From: Anaerolineae bacterium
GTDB lineage: Bacteria; Chloroflexota; Anaerolineae; Anaerolineales; RBG-16-64-43
Direction: 5' to 3'
Assembly: GCA_003141675.1 (NCBI GenBank)
Contig: PLND01000034.1
Coordinates: forward strand, 88,164-147,621
DNA: 59,458 bases
In this document: in pieces, positions 25,326 to 33,503 of the stretch
Numbering within the stretch: the first letter of the stretch is position 1
Layout: the number at the start of each line of letters is the position of its first letter
Made by a program: the position numbers and the translations under genes
The notes under the pieces: model-generated
Seen by the model: the letters and a program-made list of their open reading frames with translations, nothing else
The model's database searches: none
What the model was told of the DNA's origin: nothing

Positions 25326-26510
25326 ATGATAAGGCTGATTACGGCAGGAGAGTCGCATGGCCCGGCGCTGGTAGCCGTCCTGGAAGGAATTCCCGCGGGG
25401 TTGCCGCTCCGGGCGGAAGATCTTCGGCCGGATTTAATCCGGCGGCAAGGCGGATCCATAACGCAGACCGCCTACCGCGGGGCGAGCCCGAGGATGAAAA
25501 TCGAACGAGACCAGGCGACCATTCTTGCCGGGGTGATGAATGGGAAAACAACCGGCGCGCCGATCGCGCTCATGGTTGAAAACCTCGATCATGAGAAATG
25601 GAAAGGGCGGGCGGTGGAAGCGATGACCGTTCCCCGTCCCGGGCACGCCGACCTCGCGGCGGCGATCAAATATGGATACGATGATCTGCGTACAGGTTTG
25701 GAACGCGCCAGTGCGCGCGAAACCGCCGCCCGTGTGGCTGCTTGCTCCGTTTGCAGAAAATTCCTCGACGCGCTGGGAGTCCGCGTCGGGAGTTACGTCA
25801 TTCGGATCGGTACGGCCGCGGCCGACCCGGCCTCGCTGCCGATCGAAGAACGATTTACGCGGGCGGAAGAATCTCCGTTGCGTTGCCCGGATCCGGCGGG
25901 GAGCGAACGGATGCAGGCGGAGATCGACCGCGCGATGAAGGCCGGCGATACGCTCGGGGGGGTATTCGAGGTGGTCGCGCTGGGTGTACCGCCGGGATTG
26001 GGGGGTTTGGGCAATTGGGACCGAAGGATGAACTCGCGTTTGGGCGCTGCCCTCTTCGGGATTCCCGCCATCAAAGGAGTCGAATTCGGGGATGGATTCG
26101 CGCTGGCGGCGCTGCCCGGAACGCAAGCCCAGGATCCGATCCGGCGCGAGGGCGATAAAATCGTCCGTCCTTCCAATCATGCCGGAGGAATCGAAGCGGG
26201 TATCACCAACGGTCAACCGATCGTAGTCCGCGCCGCCATGAAGCCGATTGCCACCACGATCGCTTCGCAGGAATCGGTCGACCTCTCCGGGGGCGGGAAA
26301 ACGGAGACGCACTATGAGCGGTCGGATTTTTGCGCGGTGCCACGCGCGGCGGTGGTGGGCGAGGGAATGGTCTGCCTGGTGCTTGCGGATGCGGTGATGG
26401 AAAAATGCGGCGGGGATTCCCTCGACGAAGTCCGCAACCGTTTTGACCGCCTTCCGCGCGGAACACTCTCCGACTTTCATCTCTCCCCCGGTCCAAAGAA
26501 TTTCTGGTAA
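25326..26510 (+). CDS. aroC: Chorismate synthase
   Basis: A 394-residue FMN-dependent enzyme converting EPSP to chorismate. Landmarks are GESHGPALVAVLEGIPAG at the N-terminus, GRPGHAD-equivalent VPRPGHADLAAAIKYGYDD, RASARETAARVAA, and the flavin-binding region HAGGIEAGITNGQPIVVRAA (family GGISNG, here GITNG). RCDxCAVPR-like SDFCAVPRAAVVGEGM is near the end. An AGGGAGG site precedes the ATG, 13 nt after aroE. The tail is about 20 residues beyond the conserved core. Confidence 0.95.
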   Translation: MIRLITAGESHGPALVAVLEGIPAGLPLRAEDLRPDLIRRQGGSITQTAYRGASPRMKIERDQATILAGVMNGKTTGAPIALMVENLDHEKWKGRAVEAMTVPRPGHADLAAAIKYGYDDLRTGLERASARETAARVAACSVCRKFLDALGVRVGSYVIRIGTAAADPASLPIEERFTRAEESPLRCPDPAGSERMQAEIDRAMKAGDTLGGVFEVVALGVPPGLGGLGNWDRRMNSRLGAALFGIPAIKGVEFGDGFALAALPGTQAQDPIRREGDKIVRPSNHAGGIEAGITNGQPIVVRAAMKPIATTIASQESVDLSGGGKTETHYERSDFCAVPRAAVVGEGMVCLVLADAVMEKCGGDSLDEVRNRFDRLPRGTLSDFHLSPGPKNFW

Positions 26511-26754
26511 CGCATCGAGAGGATTCTTTCGCGCGTATTTCATCGCCGGTGCTTTCTTCATCGGGCGGCGCTTTATCATCGGCATTTTGGGAGAAGTCGC
26601 CCGGCGGGCAAACCACTCACCGCGGTTGCTTTTTTTGCGATACAATCCGCGCCGGGTCCAGCGATTTTTCTTCCCGCTTCATCCGGCGCGGTTGGACGGG
26701 ATGGAAGATCGGCTGGGATGCGGAAGATGAGGGAGTTCAACGCCGAGGCCAAGA

Positions 26755-28323
26755 ATGAATCTATATATCTATGGTCCGCCGGGATGCGGAAAAACCACGA
26801 TCGGCATGCTGCTTGCCGAACGCATGGGCTGGCATTTCACCGATACCGATAAGATCATTGAAAACGAAGCGGGGATGCCGATCACGGAAATCTTTCTTCA
26901 GAAGGGGGAAGCCGATTTTCGCCTGCGGGAAAAAGCGCTGCTTTCGAATCTGGTAAAAACCACCCGGACGGTGGTCGCCCTCGGCGGAGGAACGCTGGTG
27001 GATGACGAGAACCGCGCCTTGGTTGAATCTTCCGGGGCGGTGGTATGCCTGATGTGCAATCCCGAAACCATCCTGGAGCGCGTGGGCAACGAGTTGAACG
27101 CCCGACCGCTCCTCGCGGGATCCGGTCCGTTGGAACGCCTCAAAGCCCTTCTGGCAAAACGCGCCGCGCTCTACGCCTCCTTCCCGCTTACCCTCGATAC
27201 CACCACGCTCGCGCCGGAAGACGTCGTCCGAAAGGTTCAACGCCTTTCGGGCGTGTTCCGCCTGGCGGCGATGGGGGGCGGGTACGACGTAATCATCAAC
27301 CGCGGGATGCTGCACCATTTGCGCGCCGAATTGGAGGATCGCAAGCTCGGCGCGCCGTTTGTGATTATCAGCGACGACCACGTCGCGCCGATTTACACCC
27401 GGCCGATTGAGGAAACCCTGGCGCCGATGGGAGCCGTTTCCTCAATTGTATTAAAAGCCGGCGAAGCGTCGAAAAACCTTCGAACACTCGAGTCGATTTA
27501 TTCCGGTCTGTTCAACAGCAAAATGGAACGCCGCGGGACCCTGTTGGCCCTGGGTGGAGGTGTGGTGACGGACATTGCCGGATTTGCGGCCGCCACTTAC
27601 CTGCGCGGGATCCCCTGGGTTGCGCTTCCGACCAGTCTGCTGGGTATGGTCGACGCCGCGATCGGCGGAAAAACCGCCGTGGACCTCCCGCAGGGGAAAA
27701 ACCTCATTGGTTCGTTTTATCCGCCGGCTATGGTCCTTGCGGATTTAGACACCCTGGCTACGTTGCCTCCCCAGGAATTGCGGACGGGGATGGCCGAGGT
27801 GGTCAAATCCGCGATGATCGGCGATTCCAAGCTGCTGGGAATGATTGAAGCTTTGAACGGCGAGGTTGCCCCGGAAAAGCTCGACGGGATTGTCCGCCGG
27901 TCGGCCCGGGTGAAAATCCGGGTGGTGGAAGAAGATCCCTACGAGCGGCGCGGACCCCGCGAAGCACTGAATTTCGGCCACACGATCGGCCACGCCGTCG
28001 AAACCTGGTCGAACTATGAAATCCCGCACGGCGACGCGGTGGCGATCGGAATGGCGGCCGAATCGAAACTGTCGGAGAGAATCGGCATCGCCGAACACGG
28101 CCTTTCCGACAAACTCTGCGCCTTGTTGATTAATCTGGGATTACCCGTGCGCTGCGAGGCGCCCGTGGACAAGATCCTCGAGCTGATGGCCGCGGATAAG
28201 AAACGACGCGGCGGGCGGATTAAATGGGCTTTACCGATCTCGGCGGGAAAAGTGCGCGTCGGTTTGGAAGTACCGGATGAAGACGTCCTGCAGTCGCTAA
28301 AATCCATCGGATGCCGGGATTGA
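26755..28323 (+). CDS. aroKB: Fused shikimate kinase / 3-dehydroquinate synthase
   Basis: A 522-residue bifunctional enzyme. Residues 1-~165 are shikimate kinase: P-loop GPPGCGKTTIG, the Asp pair in TDTDKIIE, RLREKALL and VALGGGTLV. Residues ~172-522 are 3-dehydroquinate synthase: GEASKNLRTLE, LALGGGVVTDIAGFAAATYLRG, PTSLLGMVDAAIGGKT, and the metal-binding set NFGHTIGHAVE and HGDAVAIGM. The two steps are not consecutive in the pathway (second and fifth). It is separated from aroC by 244 bp with a TACAAT box at 26641-26646 but no clear -35, so a separate promoter is possible. Confidence 0.95.
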   Translation: MNLYIYGPPGCGKTTIGMLLAERMGWHFTDTDKIIENEAGMPITEIFLQKGEADFRLREKALLSNLVKTTRTVVALGGGTLVDDENRALVESSGAVVCLMCNPETILERVGNELNARPLLAGSGPLERLKALLAKRAALYASFPLTLDTTTLAPEDVVRKVQRLSGVFRLAAMGGGYDVIINRGMLHHLRAELEDRKLGAPFVIISDDHVAPIYTRPIEETLAPMGAVSSIVLKAGEASKNLRTLESIYSGLFNSKMERRGTLLALGGGVVTDIAGFAAATYLRGIPWVALPTSLLGMVDAAIGGKTAVDLPQGKNLIGSFYPPAMVLADLDTLATLPPQELRTGMAEVVKSAMIGDSKLLGMIEALNGEVAPEKLDGIVRRSARVKIRVVEEDPYERRGPREALNFGHTIGHAVETWSNYEIPHGDAVAIGMAAESKLSERIGIAEHGLSDKLCALLINLGLPVRCEAPVDKILELMAADKKRRGGRIKWALPISAGKVRVGLEVPDEDVLQSLKSIGCRD

Positions 28324-28415
28324 AATTCGAACGGGCGTGGATCGCGGCTTGATTCCAGAGGATGAAATCGGAGACCCGGCGGATGGAGGCGGGGATGCAA
28401 ACCGGAGGAGGAACG

Positions 28416-28895
28416 ATGACCAAAATCTTGCTCTTGCATGGACCCAATCTCAACCTGCTCGGCGAGCGCGAGCCGGAAGTGTACGGAAACGTGACGTTGG
28501 CGGAGATCGATGCGCGGATCACGGCGCTGGCGAAAGGGCAGGGGGCGGAAATCCGAATCGTGCAATCCAATAGCGAAGGCGGCATCATCGACGCGATCCA
28601 GGCGGCCCGGCAATGGGCGGACGGATTGATGATCAATCCCGGCGCATTCACCCATTACTCGCTGGCGATCCGGGATGCGATTGCCGCCGTGCGCATACCG
28701 GCGGTGGAAGTCCATATCAGCAACGTATTCGCCCGCGAGGAGTTCCGCCACCGGTCGGTGATCGCTCCGGTCTGCATCGGTTCCATCTGCGGGTTTGGCG
28801 CACGCAGTTATGAGTTGGGCTGGATCGCGCTAACGGGATATCTTCAGGAGCAGGGAGAAAAAGTTAAGTTGCACGGCGGGAATGAGTTAACCTAA
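28416..28895 (+). CDS. aroQ: 3-Dehydroquinate dehydratase, type II
   Basis: A 159-residue type II enzyme (dodecameric in characterised members) making 3-dehydroshikimate. [19 protein letters not shown] contains the catalytic Tyr, [13 protein letters not shown] and [17 protein letters not shown] follow, and [18 protein letters not shown] carries the catalytic Arg/His loop. The ATG at 28416 has a GGAGGAGG site 4 nt upstream; frame upstream of it is spurious. It completes the set of shikimate enzymes in this operon. No type I AroD is present. Confidence 0.95.
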   Translation: MTKILLLHGPNLNLLGEREPEVYGNVTLAEIDARITALAKGQGAEIRIVQSNSEGGIIDAIQAARQWADGLMINPGAFTHYSLAIRDAIAAVRIPAVEVHISNVFAREEFRHRSVIAPVCIGSICGFGARSYELGWIALTGYLQEQGEKVKLHGGNELT

Positions 28896-28903
28896 CGCCG
28901 AGG

Positions 28904-28934
28904 TTGTGAAAATTATCTCAAGGAATGGTATAAT
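28904..28934 (+). promoter_or_regulatory. Promoter upstream of DUF1015 gene
   Basis: A perfect TATAAT (28929-28934) with TGG directly before it, and a TTGTGA -35 (28904-28909) at 19 nt. It lies just after the aroQ stop and should drive the DUF1015 gene. Confidence 0.65.
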
Positions 28935-28998
28935 TTTTTTCCATCGGATCCATTCCATGATCCGAAGCAGAATTTCCGAACGGGCTGATGAAGCAGGC

Positions 28999-29028
28999 TG
29001 CGCGGTATGATTTCTTGATGACCGCGCA
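28999..29028 (+). promoter_or_regulatory. Leader hairpin before DUF1015 gene
   Basis: TGCGCGGT (28999-29006) and ACCGCGCA (29021-29028) form a perfect 8-bp stem with a 14-nt loop, followed by TGCTTTTAT. It lies in the ~140-nt untranslated leader. It might be a weak terminator or a regulatory structure; no known riboswitch class is recognisable. Confidence 0.4.
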
Positions 29029-29081
29029 TGCTTTTATATCGAACCGGAATGGGCGGCACATTTGAGGTTGGAGGAATCGGG

Positions 29082-30440
29082 ATGATGGAGTCGATCAATG
29101 AGGTCAGGCCTTTCCGGGCCGAACATTACAATCCGGAGAAGATCGAGAACATCGGCCTGTGTCTTTCCCGTCCCTATGATGTGATCAGCCCGGTCGAACA
29201 GGACGAGTACTACAAGGTTCACCCGCATAACGTGGTGCGCCTCATCCTGAACAAGATCCAACCCGGCGATACCGAAGAGAGCAATCGCTATACCCGCGCC
29301 CGGGATTTGCTCGGTCAGTGGCGCCGGGAGCAGATGATCGTTTCCTATCGGCGCCCGTCCTTCTGGGTGTATGAACAGGATTTCCAAGCCGAAGGACTGC
29401 CGCACCGGCAGGTCTCCGGTTTCATCGGATTGGTCCGCTTGCAGGATTACGACAACGGCCGGATCCTTCCCCACGAGAATATTATCCGCGAGCCGCTCGA
29501 AGACCGCATCCGCCTGACCCGCACTACTCGCACACAATTCGAATATATCTGGGGAATCTATCCGGATCCGCAGCTCACGGTGGATGGAATCCTCTCCAGG
29601 TGCGACCGCGATCTGCAGGTGCTGGATTACGTGGATCCGGCCACCGGAGTGCGCCACCACCTTTGGCGACTGGTCGATCCGGTCCAGTGCGAGGCGATCT
29701 CGCAGGCCGTATCGCAGAAGCGGATATACATCGCGGACGGGCACCACCGCTACCAGACCATGCTTACAATCCGTGACGAAATGCGCAAGCAGTATCCGGA
29801 TGCCGGGCCGAATGCGCCGTGGGAGTACATCATGATGTATCTGGTGTCGGCCAACCACGAAGGGTTGACGACGCTTCCAACCCACCGCATGCTCAGGGAT
29901 CTCCCGCCAGTGAACGAGCAGACTATCCGGGACGCGGTGAAGCTTGGGTTTCTGGTGCGCGCTTATTCCTTCGGGGAAGACGATGAAATCGAGGCGCGCG
30001 AAATGTGGCTGCGCGAACTGCGCAACGCCGACGTCCATGACCATAAATTCGGCGTCGCGCTGAACGGAGTAAACACGTACTACCTGTTGTCGATCGATGA
30101 AAAGCGGGCCATCCGGATGGTGGAGGGAGAAAGCGGCTCGCTTACTCTGCGGATGCTGGATGTCTCCCTGTTGAAATCCATCGTGTTTAAAATGTTGCTC
30201 GGCCTGACCGAGGAACAACTCAAACCGCAGATGACTCTCCACTACACACCCAAAGCGCAAGTGGCGCTCGACAAAGTGCGTTCGGGGGAAATGCAGTCGG
30301 GATGGTTTTTAAACCACACCAGCCTTGAGGAAATTATGACCGTGGCCGACAACCGGGAAAAAATGCCTCAGAAGTCCACGCACTTCTACCCGAAACCGCT
30401 TTCCGGGTTGGTTTTCTATAATATGAACGGCGTGAAATAA
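29082..30440 (+). CDS. DUF1015 family protein
   Basis: A 452-residue soluble protein of the conserved DUF1015 family. Typical landmarks are the N-terminal VRPFRAEHYNPEKI and LSRPYDVISP, LPHENIIREPLEDRI, and IADGHHRYQTMLTIRDE in the centre. The function of the family is not established. Conserved His and Asp residues suggest an enzyme. The ATG at 29082 is preceded by a GGAGGA site 7 nt away; an ATG follows directly at 29085. It has its own promoter and no obvious operon partner, being convergent with mltG. Confidence 0.88.
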   Translation: MMESINEVRPFRAEHYNPEKIENIGLCLSRPYDVISPVEQDEYYKVHPHNVVRLILNKIQPGDTEESNRYTRARDLLGQWRREQMIVSYRRPSFWVYEQDFQAEGLPHRQVSGFIGLVRLQDYDNGRILPHENIIREPLEDRIRLTRTTRTQFEYIWGIYPDPQLTVDGILSRCDRDLQVLDYVDPATGVRHHLWRLVDPVQCEAISQAVSQKRIYIADGHHRYQTMLTIRDEMRKQYPDAGPNAPWEYIMMYLVSANHEGLTTLPTHRMLRDLPPVNEQTIRDAVKLGFLVRAYSFGEDDEIEAREMWLRELRNADVHDHKFGVALNGVNTYYLLSIDEKRAIRMVEGESGSLTLRMLDVSLLKSIVFKMLLGLTEEQLKPQMTLHYTPKAQVALDKVRSGEMQSGWFLNHTSLEEIMTVADNREKMPQKSTHFYPKPLSGLVFYNMNGVK

Positions 30441-30444
30441 CGCT

Positions 30445-30473
30445 TGTAGCCGCGATCGCCGATCGCGGCTACA
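30445..30473. repeat. Perfect palindrome between convergent genes
   Basis: A 13-bp perfect inverted repeat (30445-30457 with 30461-30473) around a GCC loop, with no T-run. It lies between the stops of the DUF1015 gene and mltG and may end transcription or protect 3' ends on both strands. Its TGTAGCCGCGAT core has the look of a dispersed element, but there is only one copy in this window. Confidence 0.6.
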
Positions 30474-30485
30474 GAGATTAATATT

Positions 30486-31652
30486 CTATCCCCCGCACGC
30501 ATTGGCCAGATGTTGGATATACGTCTCCGCAAAGTTGTGCCGGCCGGAACCATCGCAGGCAGCTCGGAAGAACAGGTAGGAAGTTTGAGCCGGCTCGGCG
30601 ACCGCTTGCAGCGCCGCGGATCCGGGATTGCTTATCGGTCCAGGCGGTAATCCGTAATATAGGTAAGTATTGTATGGAGAATCGAGACCGAAATCCGCGG
30701 GCCAGAGTGGATTGGTCCACCATCCTCCGCGGTCGGATTGGAATCCCAACGCGTATTGCACGGTGGGATCCGCTTCCAAACGCATCCCCAGGTTCAGACG
30801 GTTGAAGTATACCGACGCGATCAGCGGCATTTCCTCTTCCACCATTGCTTCGCGCTGGATGATCGAGGCCAGGGTGACCGCTTGGTAGATGCTTAACCCC
30901 TGGGATTTCACCGCCGACTGCCATCCGGCGGGAAGCGACTGCTGAAAATTCACAACCATCCGCTCGACGAATTGATCCGCCGTTTCCCCTGGAACCACCC
31001 GGTATTCCGCAGGGAAGAGAAATCCTTCCAAGGTTGCCCAGGAGGGAATTTCCGCGTAGAGAGACGCCAGGCTGCCGTTGCTGTCCGGGCGTCCGCCGGT
31101 TGATGCGAGGAAATCGTTGGAGGTGATGGAAACTCCGGTTGCGGGAAGCGCGGCGGCGATCTCCTCCTGCCGCCAGCCGGGGAATACGGTTACCTGTCGG
31201 ATTTTACTTTTCCCGCTCGAAAGCGAATCGGCGATCTGTGCCGGATTCTCTCCGGCGTGGATGAGGAACATCCCCGAACCGATCGAGCGGTCGCCGCCGG
31301 TGTAATGGAGGTAGCGGCAAATCAAGTCCGAATCCCCGACCCAACCCTCTTGCTTCAACCGCGCGCAAATTTCCGTCGCCGTCTCGCCCTGTTGTATCTC
31401 GAACACTCCATCGGAACGGGCGGAGGGAAGATTCAGGGAATCGTAATTGAAGCGTAAATACGCCCGCAGATAAACCAGATTAAAAGTCGAGAGGTCCCCG
31501 GCCGCGGGCGGCAACGGCGAACCGGAGTCCTCGCTCAGCAGGAGCATCAATCCGGCGGCCAAGAGCGCCAGGAGGATTCCTCCCAGGAACATCGCGCCGA
31601 TCCATCGAGTGTACGTCCCAAACGGTTTACGCCGGTTTGTCCGCTCGGTCAT
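30486..31652 (-). CDS. mltG: Endolytic murein transglycosylase (MltG/YceG)
   Basis: A 388-residue membrane-anchored lytic transglycosylase that cuts nascent peptidoglycan glycan strands. A single TM lies near residues 19-40. A LysM-like segment with IQQGETATEICARLKQEG follows, then the YceG catalytic domain with LEGFLFPAEYRV, AVTLASIIQREA and IASVYFNRLNLGMRLEADPTVQYALG. In the catalytic SIIxxE segment the first Glu of the common EKE is Gln here, but the second Glu is kept. The ATG at 31652 has an AGGAG site and lies 26 nt inside the end of ruvX. It ends the alaS operon. Confidence 0.92.
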   Translation of the reverse strand: MTERTNRRKPFGTYTRWIGAMFLGGILLALLAAGLMLLLSEDSGSPLPPAAGDLSTFNLVYLRAYLRFNYDSLNLPSARSDGVFEIQQGETATEICARLKQEGWVGDSDLICRYLHYTGGDRSIGSGMFLIHAGENPAQIADSLSSGKSKIRQVTVFPGWRQEEIAAALPATGVSITSNDFLASTGGRPDSNGSLASLYAEIPSWATLEGFLFPAEYRVVPGETADQFVERMVVNFQQSLPAGWQSAVKSQGLSIYQAVTLASIIQREAMVEEEMPLIASVYFNRLNLGMRLEADPTVQYALGFQSDRGGWWTNPLWPADFGLDSPYNTYLYYGLPPGPISNPGSAALQAVAEPAQTSYLFFRAACDGSGRHNFAETYIQHLANACGG

Positions 31653-32049
31653 CGAGATACTCCTGTAGAAATGCCGCAGCGGCCAGCGCGTCGTCCGGGG
31701 CGCGGCGAAGCTTGCGCCCCTGGCCTCGCTCCGCCAGGACCTCCTGGGCGCGTTGCGTGGAGAAGGATTCGTCATATTGGATGACGGGGATGGAGGCGGC
31801 CGCGCGCAAAGCGGCGAGCAGCCTATGCGTGAACCGCGCCTGCTCGTTCATTCGAGTCCCCGCTTCGTGGGAGTTTCCAACGAAAATCTGCTCCGCCTTT
31901 TCACGATGGACCGCTTCAAGGATCCGGACGCAATCCTGCTGCAGAGAACCTCGTTCGAAAACCGTCAGCGCCCGCGCGACCGTTCCGGTGGAATCGCTCA
32001 CGGCCAGCCCGATCTTTTTCAATCCAGGATCCACCGCGAGGCTTTTCAT
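31627..32049 (-). CDS. ruvX: RuvX/YqgF resolvase-fold protein
   Basis: A 140-residue RNase H-fold nuclease, implicated in pre-16S rRNA maturation and described as a putative Holliday junction resolvase. LAVDPGLKKIGLAVSD holds the first catalytic Asp, YDESFSTQRA the Glu, and APDDALAAAAFLQEYL the last Asp pair. ATG overlaps the stop of the upstream gene by 4 nt (ATGA). Proximity to mltG and alaS matches the common bacterial association of these genes. Confidence 0.92.
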   Translation of the reverse strand: MKSLAVDPGLKKIGLAVSDSTGTVARALTVFERGSLQQDCVRILEAVHREKAEQIFVGNSHEAGTRMNEQARFTHRLLAALRAAASIPVIQYDESFSTQRAQEVLAERGQGRKLRRAPDDALAAAAFLQEYLDDRADKPA

Positions 32050-33473
32050 CCCCTTCCAGCCGCAATTTCAATTTGATAGGGGAAGAGCGGTAGCACCGGA
32101 ATCCACGCCGGCCAAAGATCCACACCGGCGACACTGAGCGCGCCGAATCGGGAGCGCATAATCGCGGCTGCTTGTCCTGGAGTGCGCGCGCGCAGCGCCA
32201 GAGCCATCACGTTGGGATCGGGGATTTTCACCGCCAGGCCGGACGCATGCAGATCGATTGCGCCCTGTGCGTTTTCCTCCAGCCGTAGAGTGAGGCTCGC
32301 GGGATAGAGCGTCTCGCCTGCGGCGAGCCCGGAGACGAGAACGTTTTGCGCGCGGGACCGGACGATATCGGTGGGGCACTCCAATGCGCTGGCGGTCGCA
32401 TGCAACGTCAGGCCGACAGTGTCGGAAGGCGTATTCACGGGGAAGTCAGCAGCATCCAGCGGGTCGAACTGTACCTGCATGGATTTTTCCACAAGCGTCC
32501 GGCCGGCTGTCGCCAGGTTCTGCATCCCGGTTGTCGCTTCCTGGCGGGCCTGATCGGTCAACGTTGTGCGCAATGCATCGAGATCGGTTTGAGCAACCGT
32601 GCTGCGCCAGGCTTGCGCGCCGCCGGAAATTGGCTCAGGGTTCGTTGCCTCAAGCGAGAGCGCGAGCGGTCCTTCCACATGGTCTATTGTTCCGGCGGCG
32701 AGATTGCCGGACGGACCGGACTTGATCGCGCGGACCGCGACCGATTGAGATTTTCCCGGAAGGAGGATCACTCCATCGGTCGTTTCGAGGAAAATGCTGC
32801 CTTTTGACGAAACCCTCACCCCGGCGGGAAGATTGAGAATGCGGGATGATTTGTTTGTCAATAAAATAATTCCATTCGCATAGGCAATAGGAACGGAAGC
32901 AAATCCGGTAGTTTCCAGGCGGGAAGAGAGTTCCAAATGTGTGCTAATTAGAGCGCAGAGAGAAGGATCGAGGGGCTTGGAGACCTCAATCGCGCGGCTT
33001 GGGAAAACTGCATTGATCTGCGCGGTAGGGACTAGCAAAAGGAAGAGAACCAGTAACGAAAGAATCGCTGAAGCGAAAACGCCGATCCGGACGGCGGGAG
33101 AATGTCGGTCTGAAAAATTTATCCGGAGCGGGGCGGGAGGGCGCGCCTGTTTTTGTCGGACCGTAAAACCGCGGGAAAAATCGCGATCATGGGGTGATAG
33201 TCCGTAAAGCGCCGTTTCCTTGAGGCTAGGATAGCAGGGGATTCCGGTTTGCGCCGCCAGTCGATGGACTTCTGGATCGGCGCTGACCAGGATTAATTCC
33301 GATCCGGCCATCGCCGCCCAACGGCGTAAAAGCGCAAAGTCCAGTCGGCGGTTGATCGGTTCGGTTAAGGCGGGCCACAAAAGTATCAACCGTCCTGCTT
33401 GCACGCGGGTGATTTTATCCCGCAGCAATTGCAGGTCGTCGGTAGGTTCGAGAGAAAGAATTTGTTCTTTCAT
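32046..33473 (-). CDS. Membrane-anchored baseplate-J-like protein
   Basis: A 475-residue protein with a cytoplasmic N-terminal ~125 residues, one TM segment (about 127-150, SAILSLLVLFLLLVPTAQI) and a large external part. After the TM it shows LPAGVRVSSKGSIFLETTDGVILLPG, SGPSGNLAAGTIDHVEG and NPEPISGGAQAWR. That is the pattern of baseplate-J-like (gp47) domains. There are no other phage or contractile-tail genes here, and a TM anchor is foreign to a baseplate subunit, so the domain is probably used for something else. The start of the cytoplasmic part (LQLLRDKITRVQAGRLILLWP) hints at a nucleotide-handling fold, unproven. It lies between alaS and ruvX. Confidence 0.65.
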   Translation of the reverse strand: MKEQILSLEPTDDLQLLRDKITRVQAGRLILLWPALTEPINRRLDFALLRRWAAMAGSELILVSADPEVHRLAAQTGIPCYPSLKETALYGLSPHDRDFSRGFTVRQKQARPPAPLRINFSDRHSPAVRIGVFASAILSLLVLFLLLVPTAQINAVFPSRAIEVSKPLDPSLCALISTHLELSSRLETTGFASVPIAYANGIILLTNKSSRILNLPAGVRVSSKGSIFLETTDGVILLPGKSQSVAVRAIKSGPSGNLAAGTIDHVEGPLALSLEATNPEPISGGAQAWRSTVAQTDLDALRTTLTDQARQEATTGMQNLATAGRTLVEKSMQVQFDPLDAADFPVNTPSDTVGLTLHATASALECPTDIVRSRAQNVLVSGLAAGETLYPASLTLRLEENAQGAIDLHASGLAVKIPDPNVMALALRARTPGQAAAIMRSRFGALSVAGVDLWPAWIPVLPLFPYQIEIAAGRG

Positions 33474-33503
33474 GGCCGTCCGTCCGGCATACCTACTCCG
33501 GCT

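Noticed and set aside
32046-33473. Prophage or contractile-tail remnant
   Set aside because: A single baseplate-J-like domain with a TM anchor inside a housekeeping operon, with no other tail, portal or integrase genes.
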